Below are positions 7,669 through 16,015 of a stretch of DNA of 51,885 nt, piece after piece. The translations under genes were made by a program, and so were the position numbers. The first letter of the stretch is position 1; every line of letters begins with the position of its first letter. This DNA comes from Ignavibacterium sp. (GTDB taxonomy: Bacteria; Zixibacteria; MSB-5A5; GN15; PGXB01): positions 1 through 51,885 of the forward strand of contig DYGG01000021.1 in NCBI GenBank assembly GCA_020724775.1, written 5' to 3'. The notes under the pieces are model-generated. The model was not told the DNA's origin. It saw only the letters and a list, made by a program, of their open reading frames with translations, and made no database searches.

Positions 7669-8427
7669 TCATGCCCCTCTGCCCGGCTTTCTTCCGATAA
7701 TCCAGAGCCACCGTCGCGATCGGTCTATCGGCTCATCCTTTATCGAGCCGGTTCCTGAAATATCGACAAACCCAATCTGCGTCAGTATAGAAATCAACTC
7801 ATGATATGAGTAAACTCGCAACGATATATTATATGCATGCGTTGAGCCGTTTTTGAGGAAGCACCATTCGATCCTGTTCCTGGAATGGGCGTAATCGAAC
7901 TCCCGAGATTCTATAGATATGGAGTTGCCAGCCTTGATCCAGCCGCGGGATTCGAAGTTGGCTATCAGCCAGTCGCGGTTTATGAGATGCAACATAATTC
8001 TTCCGCCCGGTTTCAACGCTTGATAGAGTCTGCGGAGTACCATCAGGTTGTCCTTTTCATCCTCAAAGAATCCGAGTGATGTTCCCAGATTGAGCGCGGC
8101 ATCAAACCGGTTCTCGAATCTGACTTTTCTCATATCTTCAAGAACCGTCTCAACCTTCACTTTTTTCTTGGAGGCTATTTCCTGAAGTTCCTCCAGATAC
8201 GAACGGGTAATATCGACCGCGGTCACCCTGAGCCTGCTTTGCGCCAGAGGAATGGAAACCCGTCCGTACCCGCAGGGACAATCGAGAACACGGTTGCCCG
8301 GCTTCAATCCCAGTTTGCGGATTATATAACGGACCTGGAATACGGTGTCTCTTGGCGATAGAATGTTGAGAAACGGTCGAAAATCCTTTTCGAAAAAGTC
8401 TCGCCACCACTCTTTTTCCTTTTTCAT
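7669..8427 (-). CDS. Class I SAM-dependent methyltransferase
   Basis: The 252-residue protein has the Rossmann-like methyltransferase fold. Motif I is VLDCPCGYGRVSIPLA at about residues 48-63. An acidic residue at the end of strand 2 lies in VTAVDIT, and the post-motif segment is 'DAALNLGTSLGFFED'. The sequence after strand 5 ('LKPGGRIMLHLINRDW') is typical of methyltransferases acting on small molecules or lipids. The substrate is not predictable. GGGAG at 8437-8441 (read on the minus strand) is 9 bases before the ATG. It is transcribed towards the radical SAM gene and divergently from the glycosyltransferase gene; the 205-base divergent gap must contain both promoters. Confidence 0.85.
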   Translation of the reverse strand: MKKEKEWWRDFFEKDFRPFLNILSPRDTVFQVRYIIRKLGLKPGNRVLDCPCGYGRVSIPLAQSRLRVTAVDITRSYLEELQEIASKKKVKVETVLEDMRKVRFENRFDAALNLGTSLGFFEDEKDNLMVLRRLYQALKPGGRIMLHLINRDWLIANFESRGWIKAGNSISIESREFDYAHSRNRIEWCFLKNGSTHAYNISLRVYSYHELISILTQIGFVDISGTGSIKDEPIDRSRRWLWIIGRKPGRGA

Positions 8428-8633
8428 AGGAACACTCCCGGCTTGAGATTGTTAGGGTCGCCTGATTAACAAAATATCGCCGTCGATACCATACTCCAAT
8501 ATAGTCTCCAAGTCAAGCCCCGACTGACCGGGAGGCCAATGACCGCGAAAACGAACGACATTTTATTTCCCTCAAACCGGTTCTAATCTTATATTTTATC
8601 CGCATTGGAAAGACGAACCGAATCGGAGCGAAT

Positions 8634-9854
8634 TTGAGCCTTAATCTTGAATTTCCTGATGATTCTGTGCCGGAATCATTGAAAGTTCTGTTTATCACCC
8701 ATAATTACATCCGCTTCAAGGGGGATTTTGCCGGCGTGTTTCTGCATCTTCTGGCGCGCAAACTCCGCGAGCAGGGTCTGGAGGTGATAGTGGTCGCCCC
8801 TCATGATGCCTCTTTTGCCGATTCGGAAACTATCGATGGCATCCGGGTTTTCCGGTTCCGGTACGCCCCCGAGCATAAAGAGACTTTTGCCTACCGGGGG
8901 GATATGCATCGGCAGTTGCTGCGAAACCCGCTGCGGATTTTTCGCCTGCTTCGCTTCCTCAATACCGGATATAAACTGGCGCGGGAAATCATCGAGAAAG
9001 AGGAAATAAAAGTTGTCTCCGTGCACTGGGTCGTTCCGAACGGAATAATCGGATACCGATTGAAAAGGAGATTCAAAGATAAGATTCGACTGGTGCTCAG
9101 TTCACATGGCACTGATGTCCGATTGATTACAGAATATAAACTGCTGATGCGTCTTTTCCGCCCGGTTGTAAGAGCCTGCCGCCGATGGACGGTGGTTTCG
9201 AGTTTCCTTAAAGAGAAGATTTCCGCTCGCGATTATGAAGCGGCTGGAAAAGTGCAGGTGGTGCCGTTGCCGAATGATGAATCGCTGTTTTATCCTGATG
9301 ACCGGATTCGGCGGGAGCCGTCGCTGGTAGTATCAGTTTCGCGGTTGACGGTCCAAAAGCGGCTGCCGATTCTCTTTCAGGCGATTAAACTTGCCTCCCG
9401 TGATATTTCGGGATTGAAACTTGAAGTCTATGGCACCGGTCCGGAGAAATTCCGACTGGAGCGGATGATTACCGATATCGGATTAGAGGGGAGAGTCTCC
9501 CTTGTGGAGCCGCTTCCCCAACGGGAATTGCGACGGGTTTACAATCGCGCCACCGTTGTGGTGTTAAACTCCGTGGAGGAGGGGTTTGGTCTGGCTTTGA
9601 CCGAAGCGATGCTCTGCCGCACGGCAGTCATTGGCGCCCGCTCCGGGGGAATTCTGGATATTATAGAGGACAGAAGAACCGGTCTGCTTGTCCCACCCGA
9701 TAATCCCGAACTGCTTGCCGAAGCGATAAAACTGTTAATCAAAGATTCTGAGATGCGGTCACGGCTTGCCGAGGAAGGGTACCATTCGGCTTTGAAGAGA
9801 TTCATCGCGACCGCGACCGCCCGCCAGTACGCCGAAATCTTCAAGTCGGCTTGA
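8634..9854 (+). CDS. Glycosyltransferase family 4 (group 1) protein
   Basis: The 406-residue enzyme has a GT-B fold with two Rossmann domains. The N-terminal acceptor domain starts 'KVLFITHNYIRFKGDFAG'. The C-terminal donor domain has 'SVSRLTVQKRLPILFQAI' and the nucleotide-sugar motif EEGFGLALTEAM, with the family's paired glutamates. Members are retaining transferases that use nucleotide sugars for lipopolysaccharide, glycolipid or exopolysaccharide synthesis at the cytoplasmic face of the membrane. The start is TTG, supported by GGAG at 8625-8628. Its partner gene is not obvious: gatE lies downstream, convergent, 11 bases away. Confidence 0.9.
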   Translation: MSLNLEFPDDSVPESLKVLFITHNYIRFKGDFAGVFLHLLARKLREQGLEVIVVAPHDASFADSETIDGIRVFRFRYAPEHKETFAYRGDMHRQLLRNPLRIFRLLRFLNTGYKLAREIIEKEEIKVVSVHWVVPNGIIGYRLKRRFKDKIRLVLSSHGTDVRLITEYKLLMRLFRPVVRACRRWTVVSSFLKEKISARDYEAAGKVQVVPLPNDESLFYPDDRIRREPSLVVSVSRLTVQKRLPILFQAIKLASRDISGLKLEVYGTGPEKFRLERMITDIGLEGRVSLVEPLPQRELRRVYNRATVVVLNSVEEGFGLALTEAMLCRTAVIGARSGGILDIIEDRRTGLLVPPDNPELLAEAIKLLIKDSEMRSRLAEEGYHSALKRFIATATARQYAEIFKSA

Positions 9855-9865
9855 AGAGCCCCCGA

Positions 9866-11779
9866 TCATTTTGCTTTCGATAATTGTGAGTCAACCCGGC
9901 TGAGAATCTCTCTTAAGTCGGCTGGAAACCGCCCCAGCAATTGACCCACCACAAAACGCCGAAGTTTATTCCGATGATTTTCTGTTGTTCTTCCGGAGAA
10001 TGCCTTCTCCGCGTACCTCCAGACTTTCTCGAAGGCATCGCTGGTCAATTTGCCGTTATCGGCAGAGACCTGTTTCTCTCCGCTATCCTCGGCGAGTAAG
10101 AGATTCTTGACCTGGCGATAGGGCAGGTCATTTTCAAGGGTCGTTCTAAAAATATTAAGAATTTCGGAATTACCAGGACGCCGGGAGACAAACCCCTGGC
10201 GGTGCAATGCCACCATCAGCGCTGTGCAGAGATGCGCCGCCCGTCGCGCCTTACCCGGTATTTCGGCGGCGAGTTGCTCAAATGCCCCGACAAAGGGGGA
10301 GAGCGAAAGCGCGTTTATCTGCTCTTGATGAAGCCCCATCTTTGCCCAGCGTGCCTGTTTCTCCCAGAGCGGCTCACCGACTTTGCCCCGGTTGGCAGTC
10401 ACCCGCTCCTCGGTTATCCTGACCGGCGGATGGTCGGTATCGGGATACATTCGGTCAGGTCCCGGTAGAATCCGCTCAAAATCAGTAGTGCCGTCTTTCA
10501 TATCCTGACGGGTCTCGTGAATCACCCCTTGCGCCAGTTCCGCTATCCTGATTTTGATTTCATTGATGGCGGTGGCAACGTCGGCGGATGGACCGCAAAT
10601 CAAAACGATATCATCCTTCTCTCTCCACCCCAGTGAAGTCTGGCATTCCTGCCATTTTCGGTCAGGAATGTCGTACTGCCGGCGGCGCGAGTAGAAAAAC
10701 AGATTTGGCTTGCTGTCGATGCAGGCAATAACCCTTATCCGTCCCATCAATTCTGAGCCGAAATTCCAATTCGGCTGAAGCGGGGTGGTAATATATTCGG
10801 CAAGCCCGGGGAGAAGGAGGGCTACCACTTTCAGAGGCTGGTCGCTTTCCAGGCGGCGGCCGATAGTGTTGCCGGCACCGCTGAATATGGCGGTGAGATT
10901 GTCTTCTTTATACGATATGGATGCCGGAACGGGAAACTGACGGTTGAATTTCTCCTGAAGTTCCAGAAGTCCTTTCTGACGCAGCGCTTCATAAGCCGTC
11001 AACGCCCGAATATTCCCCACCTTATAGACACCTTTGATTTCGACCCGTTTGCCGCCGGTAATCGAAACATTGACATCCTGACGCACCGTACCGATACCTC
11101 TCCGAACCAGCCCGGTAATCTTCATGGAGTTTCCGAGCAGACGGCAGACTTCCTCCGCCTCAATCGGATTTCTCATATCGGAACCGGTTATGATCTCGAC
11201 CAGGGGAGTGGACAGACGGTCGGTGGCGAAAGTTATAACATGCCCGATATCCGAAATCTCCCGGCAGGCTTCCTCCTCCAGATTTACCTGGGTAATAGTT
11301 ATCTTGCGCGCTTTGTACGGCACCCAGCCATCGACGCCGATTATCATTGTCCGTTGAAAGCCGGTCGGAATGGAGCCGTCAAGATACTGCTTCCTGATGA
11401 CATGAATCTCATCGACGATTTTACAATTGAAGAGAAGGGCAATCTGGATGGCATAATCGACCGCCTGCTGGTTAACCAGAAAAGGGGGGGTATCATCCAT
11501 CTCGTACGTGCAGGTGCGGTCGCGGTAAAGGCGGTAGATAACCTCTTTTTTCGTTTTGAACTCCATCAGCGCCGTACCGTCGTACTCTCCCAGTTCCGAC
11601 AGAGTCGGACGCATGTGACGGAGAATTTCGGCGTCGTGGCGCCGTTTAGTCAAACCGACCGGGCAGTGGCAGAAGAGTTTTTTTTCGGTCGCTACCTGCT
11701 GGTGAATCTCCAGCCCGCACTTGAAGCCGAGGGATTCAAAGAGCGCCGGGTCATTTATGTCAACCTTACCGAAGTCCAT
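9866..11779 (-). CDS. gatE: Archaeal-type Glu-tRNA(Gln) amidotransferase subunit E
   Basis: The 637-residue protein matches GatE, the tRNA-dependent kinase/transamidase subunit of GatDE that converts Glu-tRNA(Gln) to Gln-tRNA(Gln). The GatB/E core shows LEIHQQ, KLFCHC, RPTLSELG, RKQYLDGSIPTGFQRT and LEEEACR in order within the first 220 residues. The segment from about 290 to 430 is the extra aspartyl-tRNA-synthetase-like insertion that separates GatE from GatB, and a YqeY-like helical tail ends the protein. GatDE was described as an archaeal enzyme, so its presence in a plainly bacterial segment is unusual. No gatD (asparaginase-like partner) is in the window. There is no Shine-Dalgarno; a TATATT lies 10 bases before the ATG. 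Confidence 0.88.
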   Translation of the reverse strand: MDFGKVDINDPALFESLGFKCGLEIHQQVATEKKLFCHCPVGLTKRRHDAEILRHMRPTLSELGEYDGTALMEFKTKKEVIYRLYRDRTCTYEMDDTPPFLVNQQAVDYAIQIALLFNCKIVDEIHVIRKQYLDGSIPTGFQRTMIIGVDGWVPYKARKITITQVNLEEEACREISDIGHVITFATDRLSTPLVEIITGSDMRNPIEAEEVCRLLGNSMKITGLVRRGIGTVRQDVNVSITGGKRVEIKGVYKVGNIRALTAYEALRQKGLLELQEKFNRQFPVPASISYKEDNLTAIFSGAGNTIGRRLESDQPLKVVALLLPGLAEYITTPLQPNWNFGSELMGRIRVIACIDSKPNLFFYSRRRQYDIPDRKWQECQTSLGWREKDDIVLICGPSADVATAINEIKIRIAELAQGVIHETRQDMKDGTTDFERILPGPDRMYPDTDHPPVRITEERVTANRGKVGEPLWEKQARWAKMGLHQEQINALSLSPFVGAFEQLAAEIPGKARRAAHLCTALMVALHRQGFVSRRPGNSEILNIFRTTLENDLPYRQVKNLLLAEDSGEKQVSADNGKLTSDAFEKVWRYAEKAFSGRTTENHRNKLRRFVVGQLLGRFPADLREILSRVDSQLSKAK

Positions 11780-11789
11780 TTTGCAGGGG

Positions 11790-11800
11790 AATATATATCA
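11790..11800 (-). promoter_or_regulatory. Extended -10 element upstream of gatE
   Basis: On the minus strand the sequence reads TGATATATATT, which is an extended TGn motif followed by overlapping TATATA and TATATT hexamers, 10-12 bases before the gatE ATG at 11779. No convincing -35 is seen. Transcription would start only a few bases before the ATG. Confidence 0.35.
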
Positions 11801-11905
11801 GAACGGCGAAAAATAAAGGGAATTCTGCATCTTTTCGCGACCGGAATCGATTGACAGCGGCGCATCAAAATCCTTTATTTTTTGAAACCTTTATGAGGAG
11901 GGTCT

Positions 11906-12625
11906 ATGGGATCCATTGAAGTAATCATCGACCGTCAACTTCGCCGTTGGGAAATGGAGCAGAGGAAAAAGGCGGAGGAAGAAAAGAGGGGAGAGTGCGG
12001 CGCGATTCGTCCCATTGTCACGGTCAGCCGTCAGCGCGGAAGCCGCGGCGCATATCTCGCGGAACGTCTTGCCGAAAAACTCGGGTATCAACTCCTGCAT
12101 CGCGAGGTAATCGACCATATCTGCAACTCCACCGGATATCACCGCCAGATAATCAAATCGCTCGACGACAAAGTCCGCTCCCGTATTGAACTCTGGTTTG
12201 AAGGGGTGTTCAAAGGGCTGTATGTCGATTCCTCCGACTATTTCCGTCACCTTTACAAGGTGATGATCTCGATAGCGGAACTGGGGGGAGTGGTTGTGGT
12301 CGGTCGGGCGGCCAATTTCATTCTGGGGCGCGACCGGGTTTTCAGTATCCGTGTGGTTGCCTCGCTTCCTCGTCGTCTCGAAAATCTCATTCAGTATCAG
12401 AACCTGACTCGCGAGCAGGCGGAAAAAGATATTCGTGAGACCGACCGCGAGCGGCAGGAGTTCGTGCGCAGTCACTTTCGCCAGGATATCGATTCCCCCG
12501 GCGCCTACGACCTGGTCATCAACACCACTTATATCGACCTCGAATCGGCTCTAACGCTGGCTGAAACCGGAATAAAATCGAAATGGCGCGCTCTGGGAAT
12601 CGCGACCGCGCCGTTTGCGGAATGA
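11906..12625 (+). CDS. Cytidylate kinase-like family protein
   Basis: The 239-residue protein has a phosphate-binding segment 'VTVSRQRGSRGAYLAERLAEKLGY' at about residues 36-60, then 'LLHREVIDHIC'. These are features of the cytidylate-kinase-like (AAA_33/Cytidylate_kin_2) group. An arginine-rich lid region ('RETDRERQEFVR') follows near residue 180, and the end resembles nucleoside monophosphate kinases ('YDLVINTTYIDLESAL'). The group is related to CMP kinase, but the substrate of this branch is not established, so it should not be named cmk. GAGGAGGG at 11893-11900 gives a strong ribosome binding site. It diverges from gatE and precedes the lysine-rich microprotein cassette. Confidence 0.85.
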   Translation: MGSIEVIIDRQLRRWEMEQRKKAEEEKRGECGAIRPIVTVSRQRGSRGAYLAERLAEKLGYQLLHREVIDHICNSTGYHRQIIKSLDDKVRSRIELWFEGVFKGLYVDSSDYFRHLYKVMISIAELGGVVVVGRAANFILGRDRVFSIRVVASLPRRLENLIQYQNLTREQAEKDIRETDRERQEFVRSHFRQDIDSPGAYDLVINTTYIDLESALTLAETGIKSKWRALGIATAPFAE

Positions 12626-12973
12626 CAGTTTCCGTCGGCAGACGGGACCGATTGACATCATGAAAACTGCGGAGGGAGAGAGAAAAAGCCGAATTCTCCT
12701 ATGAAAAAGTAATCTGGAGCGAGTTGTGCATCATGCGGTCGGGTGAGTTTTCCCTATGACGGCGACTTCTGCGATTTGAAAAAAAAATTTCAAATTTTAA
12801 AAGTTTTTTGTTGCAATGAGTTTTAAACATGATTTTAATTTGTCTTCAAGATGATACAATGGAAATTTAGAGATTGATGAATCAGAATGAAGTGTGCGAT
12901 TGTAAATAACGGCGAATCTAAAACCAACTTCTATACAGTACTTCAACCCCCAACAGTTCTTAAGGAGGACTAA
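12626..12973 (+). promoter_or_regulatory. AT-rich leader and promoter of the lysine-rich cassette
   Basis: This 348-base gap contains no long reading frame. TTGCAA (12811-12816) and TTTAAT (12834-12839) are 17 bases apart and make a good promoter. Just upstream is an A/T-rich dyad, ATTTGAAA (12774-12781) with TTTCAAAT (12788-12795), which might act as an UP element. The message would have a leader of about 125 bases before the first microprotein, long enough for regulation. A small dyad TCCGTC/GACGGG (12631-12646) follows the kinase gene without a T-run. Confidence 0.5.
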
Positions 12974-13045
12974 ATGCCAACCAAGAAGAAAGCGGCCAAG
13001 AAGCCGGCGAAGAAGGCAGCGAAGAAAACTGCCCGGAAGAAATGA
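12974..13045 (+). CDS. Lysine-rich microprotein 1 (23 residues)
   Basis: The ATG at 12974 follows a perfect Shine-Dalgarno, AAGGAGG (12962-12968), with 5-base spacing. It opens 23 codons ending in TGA. The peptide has 11 lysines, 1 arginine, 6 alanines, 2 prolines, 2 threonines and no acidic or aromatic residue. KKPAKK-type repeats resemble the tails of histone H1 and of bacterial H1-like DNA-binding proteins. The same K/A/P pattern forms the N-terminal tail of the SWIB protein two genes downstream. I infer a nucleic-acid-binding role, probably in the nucleoid. It is too short for usual gene callers, but the ribosome binding site and the paralogue next door support translation. Confidence 0.7.
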   Translation: MPTKKKAAKKPAKKAAKKTARKK

Positions 13046-13115
13046 CGAGCACAATCGTTCATTTTAGTTTTATCAATCTCAAACCTTAAACTTCCGTTGG
13101 TACATGGAGGAACAG

Positions 13116-13184
13116 ATGGCTACAAAGAAAGCCAAGAAACCGGCCAAGAAATCCAAGAAGCCGGCCAAGAAGAGCAAGAAGTAG
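13116..13184 (+). CDS. Lysine-rich microprotein 2 (22 residues)
   Basis: The ATG at 13116 is preceded by GGAGG (13106-13110) at 5 bases. It encodes 22 residues: 12 lysines, 4 alanines, 2 prolines, 2 serines, 1 threonine and the initiator methionine, ending in TAG. It contains repeats of K-K-P-A-K-K and no acidic residue. An in-frame ATG at 13104 would add MEEQ, but it lies inside the ribosome binding site and has none of its own, so 13116 is preferred. It is a close relative of microprotein 1, 70 bases upstream, and of the tail of the SWIB protein downstream. Function is unknown; DNA or RNA charge neutralisation is the simplest inference. Confidence 0.7.
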   Translation: MATKKAKKPAKKSKKPAKKSKK

Positions 13185-13199
13185 TCAGAGTATCAGAGT

Positions 13200-13234
13200 G
13201 GGATCTCTGGACATGACTCAATGGCAGGGATCCC
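13200..13234 (+). promoter_or_regulatory. Hairpin between microprotein 2 and the SWIB gene
   Basis: GGGATCTCTG (13200-13209) pairs with CAGGGATCCC (13225-13234) through 10 base pairs including one G-U, around a 15-base loop. It ends 9 bases before the Shine-Dalgarno of the SWIB gene and has no T-run. It may set relative expression by processing or partial attenuation. Confidence 0.45.
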
Positions 13235-13257
13235 CAATGTTTTAAAGGAGGCACCGA

Positions 13258-13617
13258 ATGCCAATGAAGAAAGCCAAGAAGCTGGCCAAGAAGAAAGCGC
13301 CGGCGAAAAAGAAAGCACCTAAGAAGAAAGCGCCTGCGAAGAAAGTAGCCAAGAAGAAAACCGCCCGCAAGCCGAACCCGGCATTTATGAGACCGATGCA
13401 GCCGGATGAATACCTCGGCGCCGTGGTGGGTATGAAGGCGATGCCGCGTACGGAAATTACCAAGAAGCTCTGGGACTACATCAAGAAGAATAAACTTCAG
13501 GATTCAGTCAACAAGAGAATGATCAACGCGGATGAATCCCTCAAGGCAGTCTTTGGCGGCAAGAGACAGGTCAGCATGTTTGAAATGACCAAGTTGATTG
13601 CCAAGCATATGAAATAG
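13258..13617 (+). CDS. SWIB/MDM2-domain protein with lysine-rich tail
   Basis: The 119-residue protein has two parts. Residues 1-38 are a lysine/alanine/proline tail like the two microproteins upstream. Residues about 45-118 form a SWIB domain with the family hallmarks 'MPRTEITKKLWDYIKKNKLQD', 'INADESLKAVFGG' and 'VSMFEMTKLIAKHM'. SWIB domains occur in chromatin remodelling complexes in eukaryotes. In bacteria such as chlamydiae they occur alone or fused to topoisomerase. A role in chromosome compaction or topology is inferred. AAAGGAGG (13244-13251) lies 6 bases before the ATG. A strong terminator ends the cassette 24 bases after the stop. Confidence 0.9.
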   Translation: MPMKKAKKLAKKKAPAKKKAPKKKAPAKKVAKKKTARKPNPAFMRPMQPDEYLGAVVGMKAMPRTEITKKLWDYIKKNKLQDSVNKRMINADESLKAVFGGKRQVSMFEMTKLIAKHMK

Positions 13618-13640
13618 GCGCTTGCCCGCCTTAGAAACGA

Positions 13641-13666
13641 AGGCCGAAGTGATTCGGCCTTTTTTT
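13641..13666 (+). terminator. Rho-independent terminator of the lysine-rich/SWIB cassette
   Basis: AGGCCGAA (13641-13648), loop GTGA, TTCGGCCT (13653-13660), then a T-run reaching 13666. The 8-bp GC-rich stem plus T-run is a classic intrinsic terminator. Confidence 0.92.
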
Positions 13667-13767
13667 GTTGGGGCTGCTTTTATCGCCCGGAGGGCAGTTT
13701 TCCTTTCGACAAATTCCTTTCCTGACCGTCAACTATTTGGGTATATTCTGATAGTTGGAGGGTAGCC

Positions 13768-14214
13768 ATGCTAAAATTCAAGATTACAGGCGTCATCATT
13801 GCCGCGATTTACTTAATTTCCTGCCAGAGTGATACTATTGTCAGGAGCGATTCCGGGGATTTTCGGGGAATATATCATGCCGCAGTGACCTTTGCTAATC
13901 TGTCAGATTCGACAGAATTGGTGGGTGGAGGTTTTAGGTCAATTATGGAATTCAAGGCGGTCGAATTTTCTATGGTGCCGGAAGGTCCAAGAGAAACCTG
14001 GTCCCCCTGTGCCGGAATTTCCGGATACTTCCTGCTGCTTTCTCCGGAGATAATCAGATTTTCGCAACGACCTGTTACTAACGAAAGCCCCTGCCAGGAA
14101 AGCGGTCAGTACCTTTTCGGAGATTATCGTATAGAAAAGCAGTACAAGAAAATTCGGCTCCACCGGCTCAATCCTCCGGTGAAATGCTACCTTTTGATAG
14201 AACTGACAAGATAG
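13768..14214 (+). CDS. Predicted small lipoprotein of unknown function
   Basis: This 148-residue protein starts with a lysine-containing n-region and a hydrophobic stretch. The lipobox LISC ends at C19, so it is probably cleaved by signal peptidase II and acylated (lnt is encoded in the same window). The mature part has several aromatic residues and three more cysteines (at about residues 82, 110 and 139). It looks like a small beta-rich domain, but I recognise no family. GGAGG at 13757-13761 is a good ribosome binding site 6 bases before the ATG. It is monocistronic as far as can be seen. Confidence 0.7.
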   Translation: MLKFKITGVIIAAIYLISCQSDTIVRSDSGDFRGIYHAAVTFANLSDSTELVGGGFRSIMEFKAVEFSMVPEGPRETWSPCAGISGYFLLLSPEIIRFSQRPVTNESPCQESGQYLFGDYRIEKQYKKIRLHRLNPPVKCYLLIELTR

Positions 14215-14248
14215 GCTGAATTTTGGAATTTCCCCGTTCTCTTGAATT

Positions 14249-14257
14249 TGATATATT
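14249..14257 (+). promoter_or_regulatory. Extended -10 promoter element, leaderless start
   Basis: TGATATATT gives a TGn extended -10 with TATATT at 14252-14257, six bases before the ATG at 14264. No Shine-Dalgarno and no clear -35 are seen. The spacing predicts transcription beginning at or next to the start codon. Confidence 0.45.
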
Positions 14258-14263
14258 CCGTCC

Positions 14264-16015
14264 ATGGAGAAACGTGCCCTTGCTGACTCTGAGGGAAGAA
14301 CCGGGGCTGGTAGTTTCTGGCGAGCGCCCTGGCTTTATTTCATTCTGATTTCTATTCTATTCAGTTCTAATTTTCTGCTCAACTGGGACTATATCGGGGT
14401 GGGGGACTGGGAACTGTTCACCACCATGGCGGCGATTCCGTACCGGACAATAGTGGAGTATCACCAGTTCCCGCTCTGGAATCCGTACCTTGCCGGCGGA
14501 AATATCCTTTTTGCCCATCCCGAGGTCAGCATTCTCTCGCCGCTGTTTCTACTGGTATTGATTTTTGGACCGCTTGCCGGATTGAAATTTCAGGTCCTGG
14601 TCGCCTATTTCCTCGGCTTCTACGGGTCGTATCTGCTGGCGCGCCGGCTTAATCTATCGCCCCTTGCCGCCGCCCTGGTATCGATTGCTTACTTCGGAAG
14701 TTCCTATTTCGCGCTGCACTTTTCCATCGGGCATATGCCTTTCACCCATTTCTGCTTTCTACCCTGGTTCCTCTATTTTCTATTGAAATCCGATGACCAT
14801 ATCCGCTACCTAATCGGAGCGGCAGTCGCCATAGCCCTCATTATCCTGGGGAACGGCGCCGCCATCCCTTTTCTATATACGGTTTTCTTCTCCGGGCTAA
14901 TCGTAGCCCTTTTTTCGTTCGAGATTAAGACTTATCGTTACCTGGTCCGGTTTGTCTTTTCCGTTGTTGGCGGGGTGCTTCTTGCCGGAGTCAAATTTAT
15001 CCCGATGGTTGCTTACTTGACTCAGAACCGCTGGCCCGGAAAACCGGATGACCGAACCCCGCTGGGGCTTGTTTTTGATGCCTTTTTTTCATTTGACCAG
15101 GATATCTTTCGTCGTGTCGTTCCCGAGCAACTCTGGGGATGGCATGAGTACAGCGCCTATGTTTCACCGCTGGTGGCGCTGCTTGCCCTTGTCGCCGTGG
15201 TTCTGGCTTTTAAGAAAAGCCGACTCTGGCTGATTCTCGGTATCTTCTTCTTCATTTTCGGATTGGGGCATTTCTCCAGCAATTCCCCCTGGAATATGAT
15301 TTTGAGACTCCCCGGATTTTCATCGATTCGCTGTCCCTCACGGGCTTTCCAGTTTGTCATTCTTTCCCTTGCCATAATGAGCGGTATCGGACTGGACACG
15401 CTTATGGAACGATACAAGTCAAAGATTAAAAACCTGAGACTTATTGCCGGAGGTATTGTAGGAATAGTCCTTATCGCCAATTACTTCATAAATCTTCCGG
15501 GATTTCTTACCATCAGATATAAGAAGCCGGAGAATTTGACGCCGGAAAAGGAGTTCCGTCATGTGATAGGGCGGAAGGATGACATTTACAACCAATTCCT
15601 CCAGAATCATGGCTCGCTCACCACTCCCTGGCTTTCGGGGTACAAAGACAGCCGGGCGCTGGTTACGCCGCTTAATGAGGTAATGATGGAATATCTCCCC
15701 GAAGGTCAGGCGGAAATCCTCAGCCGTGAATTCACCCCGAACAAAATGAGTTATGAAATTCGGCCGTCCCGGGCCGGGACAATTGTATTCAGTATCGGGT
15801 ATGATGAAGGCTGGAAGGCTAAGGATAGGCGTCAGTTGTTCGAGCAGGATGGTTTACTGGCGACCAGATTTAATGAGCAGGACCGAACGCTGGTCTTTGT
15901 CTATCATACTCCTTATTTCTGGACGGGGGCGCTGGTATCACTCCTGACCGCGCTGGCGCTAATCTATATTTTTTTCAGTTCTAAACCGCTCCAGAGGCTG
16001 AAGGCGGTACTTTAA
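14264..16015 (+). CDS. YfhO-like polytopic membrane protein (GT-C type)
   Basis: The 583-residue protein has about a dozen membrane segments, with a long first periplasmic loop containing 'GVGDWELFTTMAAIPYRTIVEYHQFPLWNPYLAGGNILFAHPE'. The acidic and NPY/GG residues of this loop recall the YfhO family of GT-C glycosyltransferases, which use polyprenyl-phosphate sugars as donors. The C-terminal region has a beta-rich periplasmic part ('GTIVFSIGYDEGWKA') and a final membrane segment, again as in YfhO. It probably decorates a surface polymer. The convergent gene encodes a GT2 of the kind that makes polyprenyl-phosphate sugars, so the pair may work together. Its 3' end overlaps that gene by 57 bases. 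Confidence 0.75.
   Translation: MEKRALADSEGRTGAGSFWRAPWLYFILISILFSSNFLLNWDYIGVGDWELFTTMAAIPYRTIVEYHQFPLWNPYLAGGNILFAHPEVSILSPLFLLVLIFGPLAGLKFQVLVAYFLGFYGSYLLARRLNLSPLAAALVSIAYFGSSYFALHFSIGHMPFTHFCFLPWFLYFLLKSDDHIRYLIGAAVAIALIILGNGAAIPFLYTVFFSGLIVALFSFEIKTYRYLVRFVFSVVGGVLLAGVKFIPMVAYLTQNRWPGKPDDRTPLGLVFDAFFSFDQDIFRRVVPEQLWGWHEYSAYVSPLVALLALVAVVLAFKKSRLWLILGIFFFIFGLGHFSSNSPWNMILRLPGFSSIRCPSRAFQFVILSLAIMSGIGLDTLMERYKSKIKNLRLIAGGIVGIVLIANYFINLPGFLTIRYKKPENLTPEKEFRHVIGRKDDIYNQFLQNHGSLTTPWLSGYKDSRALVTPLNEVMMEYLPEGQAEILSREFTPNKMSYEIRPSRAGTIVFSIGYDEGWKAKDRRQLFEQDGLLATRFNEQDRTLVFVYHTPYFWTGALVSLLTALALIYIFFSSKPLQRLKAVL

Noticed and set aside
10202-10468. Plus-strand reading frames inside gatE
   Set aside because: They are antisense shadows in a gene with strong family motifs and show no ribosome site or protein-like composition.
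11240-11854. 204-codon plus-strand frame opposite the start of gatE
   Set aside because: It mirrors gatE codons on the other strand and has no known motifs; gatE motifs are unambiguous.
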